DNA of 64,000 nucleotides from SB11 sp037968475 (GCA_037968475.1 JBBKVO010000036.1:1-64000); one strand, 5' to 3'; counted from the stretch's first letter, positions 16,854-26,314 are shown. Numbers and translations: made by a program. The notes: generated by a model not told the origin, from the sequence alone.

Positions 16854-18176
16854 ATGAAAAAATTTATCTCTACCCTTGCCATTTTGGTGGCATCATGGCA
16901 TCTCTATGCCCAAAAATCTGACTCTGTTTTCATGGGAGCAAACTATGAAAACGAAATCTACTACAAGCTATCCGGCGGTCAAGTAAAAAGTGAACCCATA
17001 AAAAACTGGGACTTATCTTTTTCTGTAATTGGCAGCCTTGATGAACGCTTTTTTGCTATCCGTGCTAATTATAGCAACGGTGTGCGCGTGTACGAGTATC
17101 CTAAGTTTGGTACTACTGACTGGAACAGTTTTGACACCACGGGTTGGAAGGGTTGGACACAGCAATACAATGCTGATTCGTCGTGGTGGTTTGGTGCTTT
17201 TAACCGCGAACCTTACTCGCACCCATCGTATTCTTGGGGTATCTATTCAAACTCAGGAGAAATTTCGGGCAATCGCCTGTATTTAATTGGGTTTACTCCT
17301 GATGCTTTTACCCCGCCTACTACGTTTAAAAAGTTGTGGATTGAGCAACGCAAATCATCATCGGGTGTGCGCACATGGAAGTTTAAGTATGCCGATATTG
17401 ATGGTAGCAACGAACAAACGGTTGATATTGCCGATGCCGATTACCCTACTAAGAATTTTGCGTATTACAGCCTAAGGGACAACAAGGCTCTTGACCGCGA
17501 GCCTGCTAATAGCCAAAACAGTTGGGATATTGTTTTTACCCGTTACTGGGCTGATTTGAACAATCCTACTTTCCCTTATTACCAAGTTACAGGTGTACTT
17601 AATAATACAAATTGTGAAGTGTTAAAGGCAACAGGATTGCCTGTTCAGAACATGACTAAACCAACCTTAACCGACCCAAATTTTAGCTACCACATGAATA
17701 TTATTGGCTATGACTGGAAAAACTCTGGCCCCGGCGGGACAACTATTGAAGATAGCACAGCCTACTTTGTTAAGGTAGACTCTACGGTTGCAGGCGCAGT
17801 GGTTAATACTAAGGTGTATAAATTGTGGTTTACTGATTTTGGCGGGGCGGCAAACGGTAAAACTGTTTTTAATACCGAATTAGTAACCGAGGTTAAAAAT
17901 ACTACATCAATACAAGGGGTGGCCAAACCAACACTAAGTGTGTATCCAAATCCTGCTCAAAACACTATTAATATCACCACAGTAAATATCAGCAGTAAAC
18001 CAATAGCTATTGAGGTGCACGATATTTCAGGCAAACTAATATACAATGCACCTGTGCAAAGCAATGCTAATTGGGGCGTTTATACCCTTGATGTATCAGG
18101 CTTTGAAAGGGGAGTGTACATTGTTTCTTTAGTTACTGATAAAGAAGCTTTGTTGCAAAAAGTAATAAAGCAATAA
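16854..18176 (+). CDS. T9SS sorting-domain protein, HmuY-like body
   Basis: A 440-residue secreted protein starting at ATG 16854 (MKKFISTLAILVASWHLYAQ signal); the open frame back to 16797 is not needed. The body begins with ENEIYYKLSGGQVKSEPIKNWD, a pattern like HmuY-type haem-binding or related surface proteins, and later has FAYYSLRDNKALDREPANSQ, repeating the same theme. That resemblance is tentative. The C-terminus is a type A sorting domain (LSVYPNPAQNTINITT to LLQKVIKQ). A rho-independent hairpin follows the stop. Confidence 0.8.
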   Translation: MKKFISTLAILVASWHLYAQKSDSVFMGANYENEIYYKLSGGQVKSEPIKNWDLSFSVIGSLDERFFAIRANYSNGVRVYEYPKFGTTDWNSFDTTGWKGWTQQYNADSSWWFGAFNREPYSHPSYSWGIYSNSGEISGNRLYLIGFTPDAFTPPTTFKKLWIEQRKSSSGVRTWKFKYADIDGSNEQTVDIADADYPTKNFAYYSLRDNKALDREPANSQNSWDIVFTRYWADLNNPTFPYYQVTGVLNNTNCEVLKATGLPVQNMTKPTLTDPNFSYHMNIIGYDWKNSGPGGTTIEDSTAYFVKVDSTVAGAVVNTKVYKLWFTDFGGAANGKTVFNTELVTEVKNTTSIQGVAKPTLSVYPNPAQNTINITTVNISSKPIAIEVHDISGKLIYNAPVQSNANWGVYTLDVSGFERGVYIVSLVTDKEALLQKVIKQ

Positions 18177-18189
18177 GTACAACAGTTTG

Positions 18190-18222
18190 GAGTGTTTCGC
18201 AGGGACTGCGGAACACTCTTTT
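18190..18222 (+). terminator. Rho-independent terminator of the T9SS gene
   Basis: A 13-bp stem, GAGTGTTTCGCAG (18190-18202) paired with CTGCGGAACACTC (18206-18218) with one wobble pair, a 3-base loop, then TTTT. It begins 14 bases after the stop codon. A possible TTG start at 18187 for the next gene would place this hairpin in its coding sequence, so that start is doubtful. Confidence 0.85.
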
Positions 18223-18234
18223 AGTATTACTCCT

Positions 18235-18831
18235 TTGGAAATCTATATTAAAATTACCATAGGCATACTGTATGTATGTTTGGGTTACATCAGGTTTTTA
18301 TACCGAAAGCCCTACCAAAAGGTAAAGAAAACCATATTGTATAGAATACATTTAAATCGCGAGAAAAAGCTGGTGGCAATGGCGGCGTGGGGGTTTAATG
18401 TCCCCTATATAATGTATTTGTTTACCCCTTGGCTTGATGAGGCTTTGCTACCCGTAGCTTTTAGCATTAGAAGTGCAGGGATAATTTTGGTGCTGGGCTC
18501 GCTATGGCTTTTTTGGGCTGCGCACAAAGTATTAGGCAGCAATTGGTCGCCCTTGCTAGAGATACGCAATAAGCACCAACTTATTACCAGTGGTATATAT
18601 CAATATATCAGGCATCCCATGTATGCTGCGCTGTACCTGTTTATTATTGGTATAGGCATTATGAGTGCCAATGCCCTATTGCTAATTGTGCCTTTTATCA
18701 CCTTTAGCATTTTGTGTTATATACGCATTAGCGACGAAGAAAAAATGATGATAAACTGGTTTGGCGATGAATACTGGCTGTACAAAAACAATACTGGTAT
18801 GTTTTTGCCCAAAAGGAGAAAGCAGTATTAA
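18235..18831 (+). CDS. Isoprenylcysteine methyltransferase-like membrane protein
   Basis: About 198 residues with four to five membrane helices and the family motif GIYQYIRHPMYAALYLF, followed by DEEKMMINWFGDEYWLYKNNTG, the ICMT/PEMT/NnrU-type pattern. The start is uncertain. A TTG at 18187 gives 214 residues but overlaps a clear terminator; TTG 18235 (LEIYIKITIGILYVCLGY) gives a clean first helix and is preferred. No ATG occurs in frame before Met65 of the long version. Such proteins methylate lipids or isoprenyl compounds using SAM; the substrate is unknown. Confidence 0.75.
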   Translation: MEIYIKITIGILYVCLGYIRFLYRKPYQKVKKTILYRIHLNREKKLVAMAAWGFNVPYIMYLFTPWLDEALLPVAFSIRSAGIILVLGSLWLFWAAHKVLGSNWSPLLEIRNKHQLITSGIYQYIRHPMYAALYLFIIGIGIMSANALLLIVPFITFSILCYIRISDEEKMMINWFGDEYWLYKNNTGMFLPKRRKQY

Positions 18832-18833
18832 AC

Positions 18834-19030
18834 AACGTGAGTTTGGGATAAGAGAAAGTTCAAACCCCTATGGATAGGGGTGCGTGGACTGTCATCCTGA
18901 TCCCGAACACTTTCGGGACGAAGGGTGAATGCGCGTTTGGCTTGCCCCGCCATGCTTCGAGAGCCTCAACATGACAACAGCCGCACTCCAACACATTCAT
19001 TTTGAGTTAGTTTTATTCTGAACTCACGTT
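18834..19030. repeat. 197-bp element with 10-bp terminal inverted repeats
   Basis: AACGTGAGTT (18834-18843) and AACTCACGTT (19021-19030) are perfect inverted ends, three bases after the methyltransferase stop. Inside are TGTCATCCTGATCCCG, a small stem CCCGAAC/TTTCGGG, and CCTCAACATGACA, giving an imperfect overall fold. A third copy of the end, AACTCACGTT, occurs at 19518-19527. No reading frame is credible. It looks like a non-autonomous (MITE-like) or REP-type element. Confidence 0.55.
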
Positions 19031-19063
19031 AAATAGTCTTTACATACACTAATTCCCTAGAAA

Positions 19064-19094
19064 TAAAGAAAGCCGCGATAAGCGGCTTTCTTTA
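19064..19094. terminator. Bidirectional hairpin terminator
   Basis: AAAGAAAGCCGC (19065-19076) pairs perfectly with GCGGCTTTCTTT (19082-19093) around a 5-base loop, with A- and T-rich edges that make it functional on either strand. It lies between the plus-strand methyltransferase and the minus-strand E1 gene. Confidence 0.75.
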
Positions 19095-19200
19095 TATAAA
19101 ACAATGTAAGAAAATCTCCTACCTCCTTCGATTATGCTACAATCTGCCCAAAGGGGTATCTATACCTTGTTACACGCAAGACGTATGGGTAATTTTTTAG

Positions 19201-19361
19201 TTAACTCACCCCAAATAATGCGTTTATTACAGGCGTTCATAATTCCCCCTCTCTTTTTTTGTAAGAGAGGGGAAATTATGTGGTTCCAGCTTCCGCATAA
19301 AACTGGGGTGAGTTAAAACCAACTACTATTTTTGGTTGCGTGTAAATGGGTATAGTTACCC
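19201..19361. repeat. TTAACTCACCCC element plus conserved ~43-bp block
   Basis: A 116-bp element (19201-19316) has perfect 13-bp terminal inverted repeats, TTAACTCACCCCA and TGGGGTGAGTTAA, and an inner stem CCCCTCTCTT / AAGAGAGGGG. Directly attached is a roughly 43-bp block (19319-19361) beginning CCAACTACTATTTTTGG and ending GTATAGTTACCC. The element recurs near 33607, 33822, 39024 and 39233, and the block at 34055-34099 and (reversed) 38977-39021. The remaining gap to 19548 shows a short inverted pair CCCTCCTT/AAGGAGGG and no gene. Confidence 0.7.
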
Positions 19362-19548
19362 ACAAGGGGAATAATGCAGTGTTTACGGTTTTGACAGATT
19401 GTGTCTAAAACCAAAGGGCTGTGGCGTGGCTTCCCTCCTTGTAGGGTTTGTGTGAAGATAAGGAGGGACTGAGGGCGGTCAGAATTGACTATTAAGTCTA
19501 CAATCTTATTATCCCCAACTCACGTTAAAATCTATTTTTGGTTAATGC

Positions 19549-21600
19549 TTAATAATTAAGCAGCCACTCAATCTTTTCGGCCACCTTTTCAGGGTTGGGA
19601 AGTATTTGGCTTTCCAGCGCCATATTTAACGGTATAGCGGGCATATTTGCCGAACCTAACGTTTGCACAGGCGCATCTAAATACTGGAAGCACTCGCTGC
19701 CTATACGGCCTGCAATAGCCTCAGCAAACGAGTTGCGCAAGGTTTCTTCCGTCAACACCAATACCTTACCGTGGCGTTTTGCAGCGGCTTGTATAGCCTC
19801 TTCATCGCAGGGGTTTAGGGTACGCAAATCAAGTATCTCTACTTGACCTGCAAACTTTTTAGAAGCCAATAAAGCCCAATATACGCCCATGCCGTAGGTA
19901 ATAATGGCTACACTTTCGCCATTTTCCAACATTTCTTCATCAGCGTGTTGTACTATACGGGCTTTGCCCAAGGGTATTACATAATCTTCTGATGGTTCGG
20001 GTGCTTTGGCCGCTTCGGTACCGGGCATTTTACTCCAGTAAATACCTTTGTGCTCAAATACTATTACAGGGTTAGGGTCGTAATATGCCGCTTTTAGCAA
20101 GCCCTTCATATCGGCAGCATTGCTAGGGTATACTATTTTTATCCCTTTTATCTGCAAGATGCTTGATTCTACTGTGCCTGAGTGGTAAGGGCCACCACCG
20201 CCATACGCTCCTGTGGGTATGCGTATAACTGCACTAACGGGATATTTGCCCATAGTGAGGTAGCACGATTTTGACAACTCGGTAACCAATTGGTTTACGC
20301 CCGGCCATATATAATCGGCAAACTGAATTTCTACAATGGGTTTTACGCCAACGGCGCTCATACCTGCGGTAGAGCCTACAATATAGGCTTCTTGTATGGG
20401 TGTATTAAATACGCGGTTATCGCCATACTTGCCGGCCAGTGTCGCTGCTTCGCGAAATACACCGCCTAGCCTGCCGCCCACATCTTGCCCATAAAACAGC
20501 GCCTCGGGGTGGGTGCGTAAAATCTCGTCCATAGCAAACAAAGCCGCATCAACCATTATTATTGGTTCTTTGCCTTCGGGGGTGCGTTCGCCTTTTTCTT
20601 CGGTTATAGGTGTTGGTGCAAACTCGTGGTCGAAAACAGTTGAAATATCAGGGTCGGGAGAGTTTACTGCACGCTCAAACTCAACAGTAATGTATGTGCG
20701 GGCATTTTCTATTTTTTCGTCTAACGAAGCTTCGCTTTCGCCCAATTCTAACAATAGTTTTTTAAGACGTGGAAACGGGTCGATGCTGGTATGTTTTGCC
20801 ATATCCTCATCACTGCGGTACCATTCTTTGCGTACGCCCGATGTATGATGACCCAACAAAGGCACTTTTACGTGCACTAATAAAGGTTTGCGTTTGGTGC
20901 GCACATACTCAATGGCTTTGCCCATTTGCTCGTAGCACTCTACAAAGTCGCTACCGTCAATGCGTTGGCGTTTAAGGCCTTTAAAACCTGCGGCATACTC
21001 GTAGGCATCCATAGCGCGCATTTCGTCGCCACTGGCAGATATACCCCAGTCGTTATCTTGTATCAGGTACAGTATGGGCAAATCGGCCAATACAGCCATT
21101 TGGAAGGCCTCGGCCACTTCGCCCTCGGTAACTGAGCCATCGCCCAGCGAGCAAAGCACTACGGGCTTTTCTATGCTTTTTAGTAAATCTTGTTTCTCTA
21201 GGTATTGTACCCCATGCGCCATGCCTGTGGCAGGTATAGCTTGCATACCCGTTGCACTGCTTTGGTGCGGCATTTTGGGCATATTGGGGCGGTTTAGCGA
21301 TGGATGCGCATAGTAGGTGCGTCCGCCCGAAAACGGATCATCAGCCTTGGCCAATAATTGCAACATCAGCTCGTAAGGGGTCATGCCCATACCCAACAAC
21401 ATACTCTCATCGCGGTAATACGGTGCGGCATAGTCGTGGGGTTTTAGCTGCATCCCTGTAGCTAGTTGTATGGCTTCGTGGCCTTTTGATGTTGAGTGAA
21501 CGTATTTGCAAATTTGGCGGTTAGCATCGTAGGTTTCAGCCATTGCACGGGCGTTACACATCATCTCAAAGGCACGCAGCAGTATATCTTTTGTAACCAT
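19549..21600 (-). CDS. 2-oxoacid dehydrogenase E1, fused alpha-beta subunits
   Basis: A 683-residue thiamine-diphosphate enzyme in which E1-alpha (about 1-325) and E1-beta (about 345-683) are one chain. The alpha part has the TPP/Mg motif GDGSVTEGEVAEAF...NDWGIS (GDG-N pattern) and YRDESMLLGMGMTP. The beta part has FGEDV-equivalent FYGQDVGG, FNTPIQEAYIVGSTAGM and the EIQFADYIWPGVNQLVTE segment, closing with the transketolase C domain. It catalyses oxidative decarboxylation in a pyruvate or branched-chain 2-oxoacid dehydrogenase complex. The single-chain form is common in Bacteroidota. E2/E3 are not in the window, so the substrate is not fixed. Confidence 0.92.
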   Translation of the reverse strand: MVTKDILLRAFEMMCNARAMAETYDANRQICKYVHSTSKGHEAIQLATGMQLKPHDYAAPYYRDESMLLGMGMTPYELMLQLLAKADDPFSGGRTYYAHPSLNRPNMPKMPHQSSATGMQAIPATGMAHGVQYLEKQDLLKSIEKPVVLCSLGDGSVTEGEVAEAFQMAVLADLPILYLIQDNDWGISASGDEMRAMDAYEYAAGFKGLKRQRIDGSDFVECYEQMGKAIEYVRTKRKPLLVHVKVPLLGHHTSGVRKEWYRSDEDMAKHTSIDPFPRLKKLLLELGESEASLDEKIENARTYITVEFERAVNSPDPDISTVFDHEFAPTPITEEKGERTPEGKEPIIMVDAALFAMDEILRTHPEALFYGQDVGGRLGGVFREAATLAGKYGDNRVFNTPIQEAYIVGSTAGMSAVGVKPIVEIQFADYIWPGVNQLVTELSKSCYLTMGKYPVSAVIRIPTGAYGGGGPYHSGTVESSILQIKGIKIVYPSNAADMKGLLKAAYYDPNPVIVFEHKGIYWSKMPGTEAAKAPEPSEDYVIPLGKARIVQHADEEMLENGESVAIITYGMGVYWALLASKKFAGQVEILDLRTLNPCDEEAIQAAAKRHGKVLVLTEETLRNSFAEAIAGRIGSECFQYLDAPVQTLGSANMPAIPLNMALESQILPNPEKVAEKIEWLLNY

Positions 21601-22205
21601 TCAGTAAGAAAAAAGAAAGCGCAATGTTAGTAAAAAATGGGTGGTTATGCGAACGTTAACAGGCTTATTATTTAAGTGGCGGGTAAGAAGAACCATCGCC
21701 TTAGCCCATTGCTTGCCTTCCCGCCCTTTGACTTCGCTTAGGGGATAACCGCAGAAGGAGCAACAATAAGCTAACATTTGTCAAATTTTTAAAATTTGAC
21801 AAATGCACGCCCTGTATAAAAGCTTTGGGGCTTCTCCTCACTCTTTCGCGCATCCCTGCGCGGTTCGGGTCGGGTGCGGAGCCTGTCCCAGATATAATAT
21901 CGGGGCGCTACGAGGTAGCTTGCTGCGCCCCCTAAGCCGATTGGGAGGCTGCCTATTTTTCTAATCTACCCATTTTTTGTGCGTGTTACAGTGTTACAGT
22001 GTTATTTTTGTTACTTGAAACACAGGGGCTTGCGGCGTTTCGGCCAAAAAGTGGGCGGTTTCAGAAGGTCAAAGAACGGGGTTAGATATTATGTAATTGG
22101 AAAAAGATATTAATGAAAAAGCGGACGCTCTTTTGCTCAAGGCACAAGCGGGACGCTTGCACCAGCTGGGGGTAGCTTTGAAAAAGTGTGAGCAACTTAA
22201 AATTA
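21601..22205. other. 605-bp gap with palindromes and a GC-rich structured stretch
   Basis: No credible gene. Contents: a perfect 15-bp palindrome with one-base centre at 21775-21805 (CATTTGTCAAATTTT and its complement); a GC-rich island at about 21830-21960 holding stems GCGCATCCC/TGCGCGG-like and GGGGCGC (21902-21908) with GCGCCCC (21925-21931); and a repeat at 22121-22175 (GCGGACGCTC, then GGCACAAGCGGGACGCTTG) that recurs at 33449-33500. Confidence 0.6.
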
Positions 22206-24092
22206 TTAATTCCTCCAATTTACATAATTTGATTCGGATGATTTAACTAAATGTTCGGATTTAAAAGTGTGAATAATGTCATTGCAATATTTTATTAATT
22301 TCTTGTCTGCAATATTTTTATGCGATTTCCCCCAGTCCCGAACTGATTCGATTTGTTGTTTCAGCTCCACATAACCCTTTTGATGTTTCGATATGTCAGT
22401 ATCAAACTGAGTCTGCAAGTATTTAAATGTATCTATTACCAAATAGCATGTATCGATATAGCGCTTATCTATGTTAATTTTTTCTCGGCAATACCTGCCT
22501 AAAGAGCCTAAACTATTAATGTACATCATTGCTTTATGGTTGAAATTTAGCATGCACAGATTTATTACAAAATCGCTAAAGGCTGAAATAACCCTTTTGT
22601 AGAATATTGTGTCTTCGTTAACGTATGATCCGACAGCCGATCCTTTAAAAATTTCTGGTAAAAAATGATCTTCATTGTAGTTTTCAGATTTTATAACTTT
22701 TAAATAATAATATGCACAAGAATCATATAGGCTAATAGCCATGAATCCTTTTTGTTTCACTCCTATATTGTCTAATCTTACAATGTCATCTATAAGGCTT
22801 CTAAGAGTATGAAATACTTCCGATATCAGGTATTTGTCATTTGCTTCTATTGCATATCTAATGTTTTCTGTTATTGTCCAGAAACTAGAAATTTTATCCC
22901 ATTCAATATTTTCAGCTATATTATGAACTTCTTCATTGACATAGGGTTCTCCAAAAAACATACCTAAATCATTTATATAGTTTTCATTTGGGCAATTCTC
23001 GGTTAAGTGTAACTTCATGGTATCCCCTTTATACTTCACGCCTAAAGCAAGAACTGATGACATATTATTCTGTTGTAAAAGACTTATATATTGATTTTCA
23101 AATGAATCCAAGTTTTCTAAATACAGTAAATACATTTTGTTTTTTGCAAAGTGAGTATGGAGTTGAAAAAAGGTATTCCAAAGTGAACTAAGTAGTTCGA
23201 TATTTTTTTGTGCTATACTTTCTATTGCTATCACATGCCAAATGGAAGTTATAATGTTAATTTTAGTTCCAATGATGTTACGATCATCCGAAACACCAGC
23301 TATTTTACGCCCAGTTGGCATATTTGGATTGGCATTGACTATATTCCGGTCATTTGATGTGCCAATCCATTTAATAAGGTGATCACAAGAGAAGAATAGA
23401 AGAAACTTTGCGGCGTTTATATCATTTTCCTTAATAAAAGTCTGCGCAAGTCTTTTTAGAATATCAATTGGTGTATTCTCATCAATATCATATAAAGGAT
23501 AAGTTTCCCGAAAATAGACATTCTTATTATGGGTAAGGCTACTCATAACACTATCATCCAATTTTTTTAATTCATGCTGGATAATTTGCAATGATGTTGA
23601 CGAGATTAAGATATTGTATGAAGCGGGAAATAATGATAATAATGAAGTAAAGAAAAGCATCGCTACCATATACATATGCGTTAGCAAATTGTTTGCGTCA
23701 AAACGAGTACTGGAAAGGAATACTAACAGTGCCCAACAAATTGTGATTGTGAGTAAAGTTACCAATATTTTAAACCAGGCGTTTCTTAAAAAGTAGTTAT
23801 TTGCCTGTCTTCCCAATCTTTGTTTCACCAATTCAAAACGAATAAGAATTACTGCGATAACGATTCCCAGAATTGAAGAAACGGAACTTACTATCAAAGA
23901 CAGATAATCATTCTTTCCTATTGATGAAAGCCCCAAGTAATCTGGAATAAATTGTATAGGTGTGAATGAAATGAATAAAAATAGAGCTATTGCAACAATC
24001 GTGATTGGAATATTGAGAAATATTGCATTTTCGACAATATCACGTTTAGCTTTGATTCAAGTTGTAATTTGTTTCCATTGAGTAGCCATCAT
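22206..24092 (-). pseudogene. Unrecognised membrane protein gene with in-frame TGA near its start
   Basis: The natural start appears to be ATG ATG at 24092/24089, giving MMATQWKQITT, then TGA (24057-24059), then IKAKRDIVENAIFLNIPITI in the same frame. The long open frame follows to 22206. Annotated from its first usable codon (TTG 23936) it has 576 residues; the full product would be about 628. Membrane helices are visible at about 20-45 (upstream of 23936, lost with the TTG start), then SLIVSSVSSILGIVIAVILI, a helix near WFKILVTLLTITICWALLVF and another near YMVAMLFFTSLLSLF. The rest is soluble and helical. The family is not recognised. DNA is AT-rich. Either a nonsense mutation, a sequencing error or recoding explains the stop. 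Confidence 0.6.
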
Positions 24093-24260
24093 TATTTAAC
24101 TCAAAAATAACTCTTTAGAATGGCTTATGATTCAGAAAAGACATTCAGCATTTGTCAGTAATTTTTAAATGACTTTCTAGTTCAAAAATTAGTCTTTCGC
24201 CTCCTTTGGTTGATTGCTCCTACGAGGGGCGACAATGATAGCCTATTGATTTTAACAGCC

Positions 24261-25133
24261 TTAAAAATCCCCGTAATACACCTGATAACAAGGTAGTTTT
24301 AGTTCATCGCGCCACATGTTTACTACTTGGTCGCGGTCGTCTAGTACAAACTCTATTTGGTATTTATTTGCGGCGTAGGTTTCAAAAATTTCACGTTTTA
24401 TAATAGCGTCTTTGCGGTTATCCTCATCGGCGCGCAGTTGCAATACATCGTAAGATATATTGTGCTTTGCCAGCCAACGCTTTGTGGGCGGTAGGTGCAT
24501 TTGCTTACGCCCTGAAAATAGCAATACTTTATAGCCCTGTGTGGCATACATTTTTACCGTATTGGCCACAGGTTCGTTTAGTAAATCGTTTTCACAGCCT
24601 TCGGCATTAAAAGGGTCTCGGCCATTAAGCAGGGCAAGCGTACCGTCAAGGTCGCAAATTATAGCTTTGGGTAAATTGGTGTCTTTTGGGGCATAGCGCA
24701 CACCATCATCAAAAAACTGGCGGTGCATTTGGCGTATCACTTTTTCGCCAACGGGTTTTTGGCGTTGGGCATCGCGCTCAATACATTCGTTTACGGGTGT
24801 GTCAAACTCTTTTACCTCAACCAGTACGTTTTGGTTGTGCTGCTTATTGTAATCGCTTACCAGTTGGCTAATACGGGTAAAATTTCTGTCTGATAGGTTG
24901 GTATCATCTACCACCACACTTTTGCCTTCTTCAAGGGCTTTTACTATCAGTATATCGCGTACTTTTTTTACAAATTTCTCGTTGCCGTTGCTGGTATAGC
25001 CGTTATCAAACATCATACGCAAATCATCGCGGTTTATGCGTTTGTATACGTTGGGAGCTTCATCTACCAACTGTTTGGCGTAGGTACTTTTTCCGCTGGC
25101 GGGCAAACCACGCATCAATATCACTTTTCTCAT
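24261..25133 (-). CDS. T4 Pnkp-like polynucleotide 5'-kinase / 3'-phosphatase
   Basis: A 290-residue two-domain end-healing enzyme closely following the phage T4 Pnkp layout. The kinase domain (1-150) has Walker A GLPASGKST (9-17; Lys15, Ser16), INRDDLRMMF with the general-base Asp36/37 region, and VVVDDTNLSDRN. The phosphatase domain (155-290) is HAD-like with DLDGTLALLNGRDPF (Asp161, Asp163) and later FSGRKQ and FVLDDRDQV. It converts 2',3'-cyclic-phosphate and 5'-OH RNA ends to ligatable 3'-OH and 5'-phosphate. Its ATG abuts the stop codon of the RNA ligase gene (TAAATG), so the two are coupled. The 3' end is followed by a gap to 24092 with no gene. Confidence 0.93.
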   Translation of the reverse strand: MRKVILMRGLPASGKSTYAKQLVDEAPNVYKRINRDDLRMMFDNGYTSNGNEKFVKKVRDILIVKALEEGKSVVVDDTNLSDRNFTRISQLVSDYNKQHNQNVLVEVKEFDTPVNECIERDAQRQKPVGEKVIRQMHRQFFDDGVRYAPKDTNLPKAIICDLDGTLALLNGRDPFNAEGCENDLLNEPVANTVKMYATQGYKVLLFSGRKQMHLPPTKRWLAKHNISYDVLQLRADEDNRKDAIIKREIFETYAANKYQIEFVLDDRDQVVNMWRDELKLPCYQVYYGDF

Positions 25134-26153
25134 TTATTCTTCAATATTACTAAATGGGCGCGAATACTTTGGACGCAGCATTTTCCAAATGGCATCAGTA
25201 TAGTCTCTTCCGTCCAGCATACTAAATAGTATGTTTGGGTAGGCACATTGCTGAAAGTACAGGGCGGTTTCTTTTCTATCGCCCAAATCTTTAAACTCGG
25301 CTCGGGCTGCATCTTCAATGGTTTTGTAGGAGGCTAATAAATCGGTATTGGTTTGTCTTACCCAGTTGTAAAATTCATCGGGCACGCGATCTAAAAGTTC
25401 GTCAAGGGTATTACCTGCCCGCAAATATTCCCAAATGCTAATGTTTGATACTTGGGTGATGATGCGGTGTATGCGCACATACTCCTTAAATTTTACCTTG
25501 TAGCGCAGTCCACTGGCAAAGCGTATCACAAAGCCTTCTTTGTTGTTTTCTTCAAGGGCTTGTAGTTGGTGTATATCGTTTATACCGTGGTAGCGTTTCA
25601 CTAAGGGAAAACCAATGTCCTCCAAGGGTTCTTCGTTGCCTGTGGCTTTGTCAACTATTGATAGTAGTACCAAATCTTCCGTCGAGCCATAGTCGACCAC
25701 TATTCTGTTTTCGGGGTAAATAATCTCGAACAAATAGGTTTTATCGGGATTAAGCCGACTAAGCACATGGTTGTATTTGGTGTTTAAAATATTATTTGCC
25801 TTTACCGATTGATTGCTGGTGAAAGAACCGCGCGTGGCAATAAAAGGTTGGTTGTTGTGCCAATACAATATGCCTAGCGAACCGTCCATCTTTTCGTAAA
25901 CTTCAAATGCTTCGTTGGGTATGTGCTGATTTTCTTGCTCGCCCAAATTGAAAAACTTAGGGAATGGGCGCGCCACTACATTCATGTTTGCGTCTAATAT
26001 CAAACCACGACAATTAAGCGTTACCTCGTTCCATATTCTATCGTATTGGGCTTTGGGGCTGTAATTGTATATAAACAGGTCGGTTTCAAGATGATTTTGC
26101 CTCACCACAAAGCCTTCGGTCATCATTTCTTCTAAAAGTGTAATTGGGAACAT
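25134..26153 (-). CDS. T4 Rnl1-like RNA ligase
   Basis: A 339-residue ATP-dependent RNA ligase. The nucleotidyltransferase lysine is Lys88 in EKMDGSLG (motif I, KxDG), preceded by the Rnl1-type PFPKFFNLGE. Motif IIIa is YLFEIIYPENRIVVDY, motif IV is EGFVIRF and motif V is YKVKFKEYV. A C-terminal helical domain (about 245-339) corresponds to the tRNA-recognising part of T4 Rnl1 (374 residues in T4). It is translationally coupled to the kinase-phosphatase gene downstream; together they can heal and seal broken tRNA or other RNA. No anticodon nuclease is recognisable nearby. There is no clear promoter box within 30 bp of the ATG. Confidence 0.92.
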   Translation of the reverse strand: MFPITLLEEMMTEGFVVRQNHLETDLFIYNYSPKAQYDRIWNEVTLNCRGLILDANMNVVARPFPKFFNLGEQENQHIPNEAFEVYEKMDGSLGILYWHNNQPFIATRGSFTSNQSVKANNILNTKYNHVLSRLNPDKTYLFEIIYPENRIVVDYGSTEDLVLLSIVDKATGNEEPLEDIGFPLVKRYHGINDIHQLQALEENNKEGFVIRFASGLRYKVKFKEYVRIHRIITQVSNISIWEYLRAGNTLDELLDRVPDEFYNWVRQTNTDLLASYKTIEDAARAEFKDLGDRKETALYFQQCAYPNILFSMLDGRDYTDAIWKMLRPKYSRPFSNIEE

Positions 26154-26314
26154 TAAGGTTCTAACGTAAAATTTTCATACAAGAATATTCAAAATTTGTA
26201 GCATTCACACATACTATCGACAAAGGGTTTACAGTTTTATAGTTAAAGATTTAAAAATACTGCTTGTAAAGCAATAAAAAAGGTTATTTTCGCGCAAAAA
26301 TAAAGGATCGGCTT

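Noticed and set aside
18187..18234. N-terminal extension of the methyltransferase from TTG 18187
   Set aside because: It encodes the stem of a clear rho-independent terminator of the preceding gene.
19134..19316. 60-codon plus-strand frame in the repeat gap
   Set aside because: It runs through the inverted-repeat element; the translation reflects the palindromes and is not protein-like.
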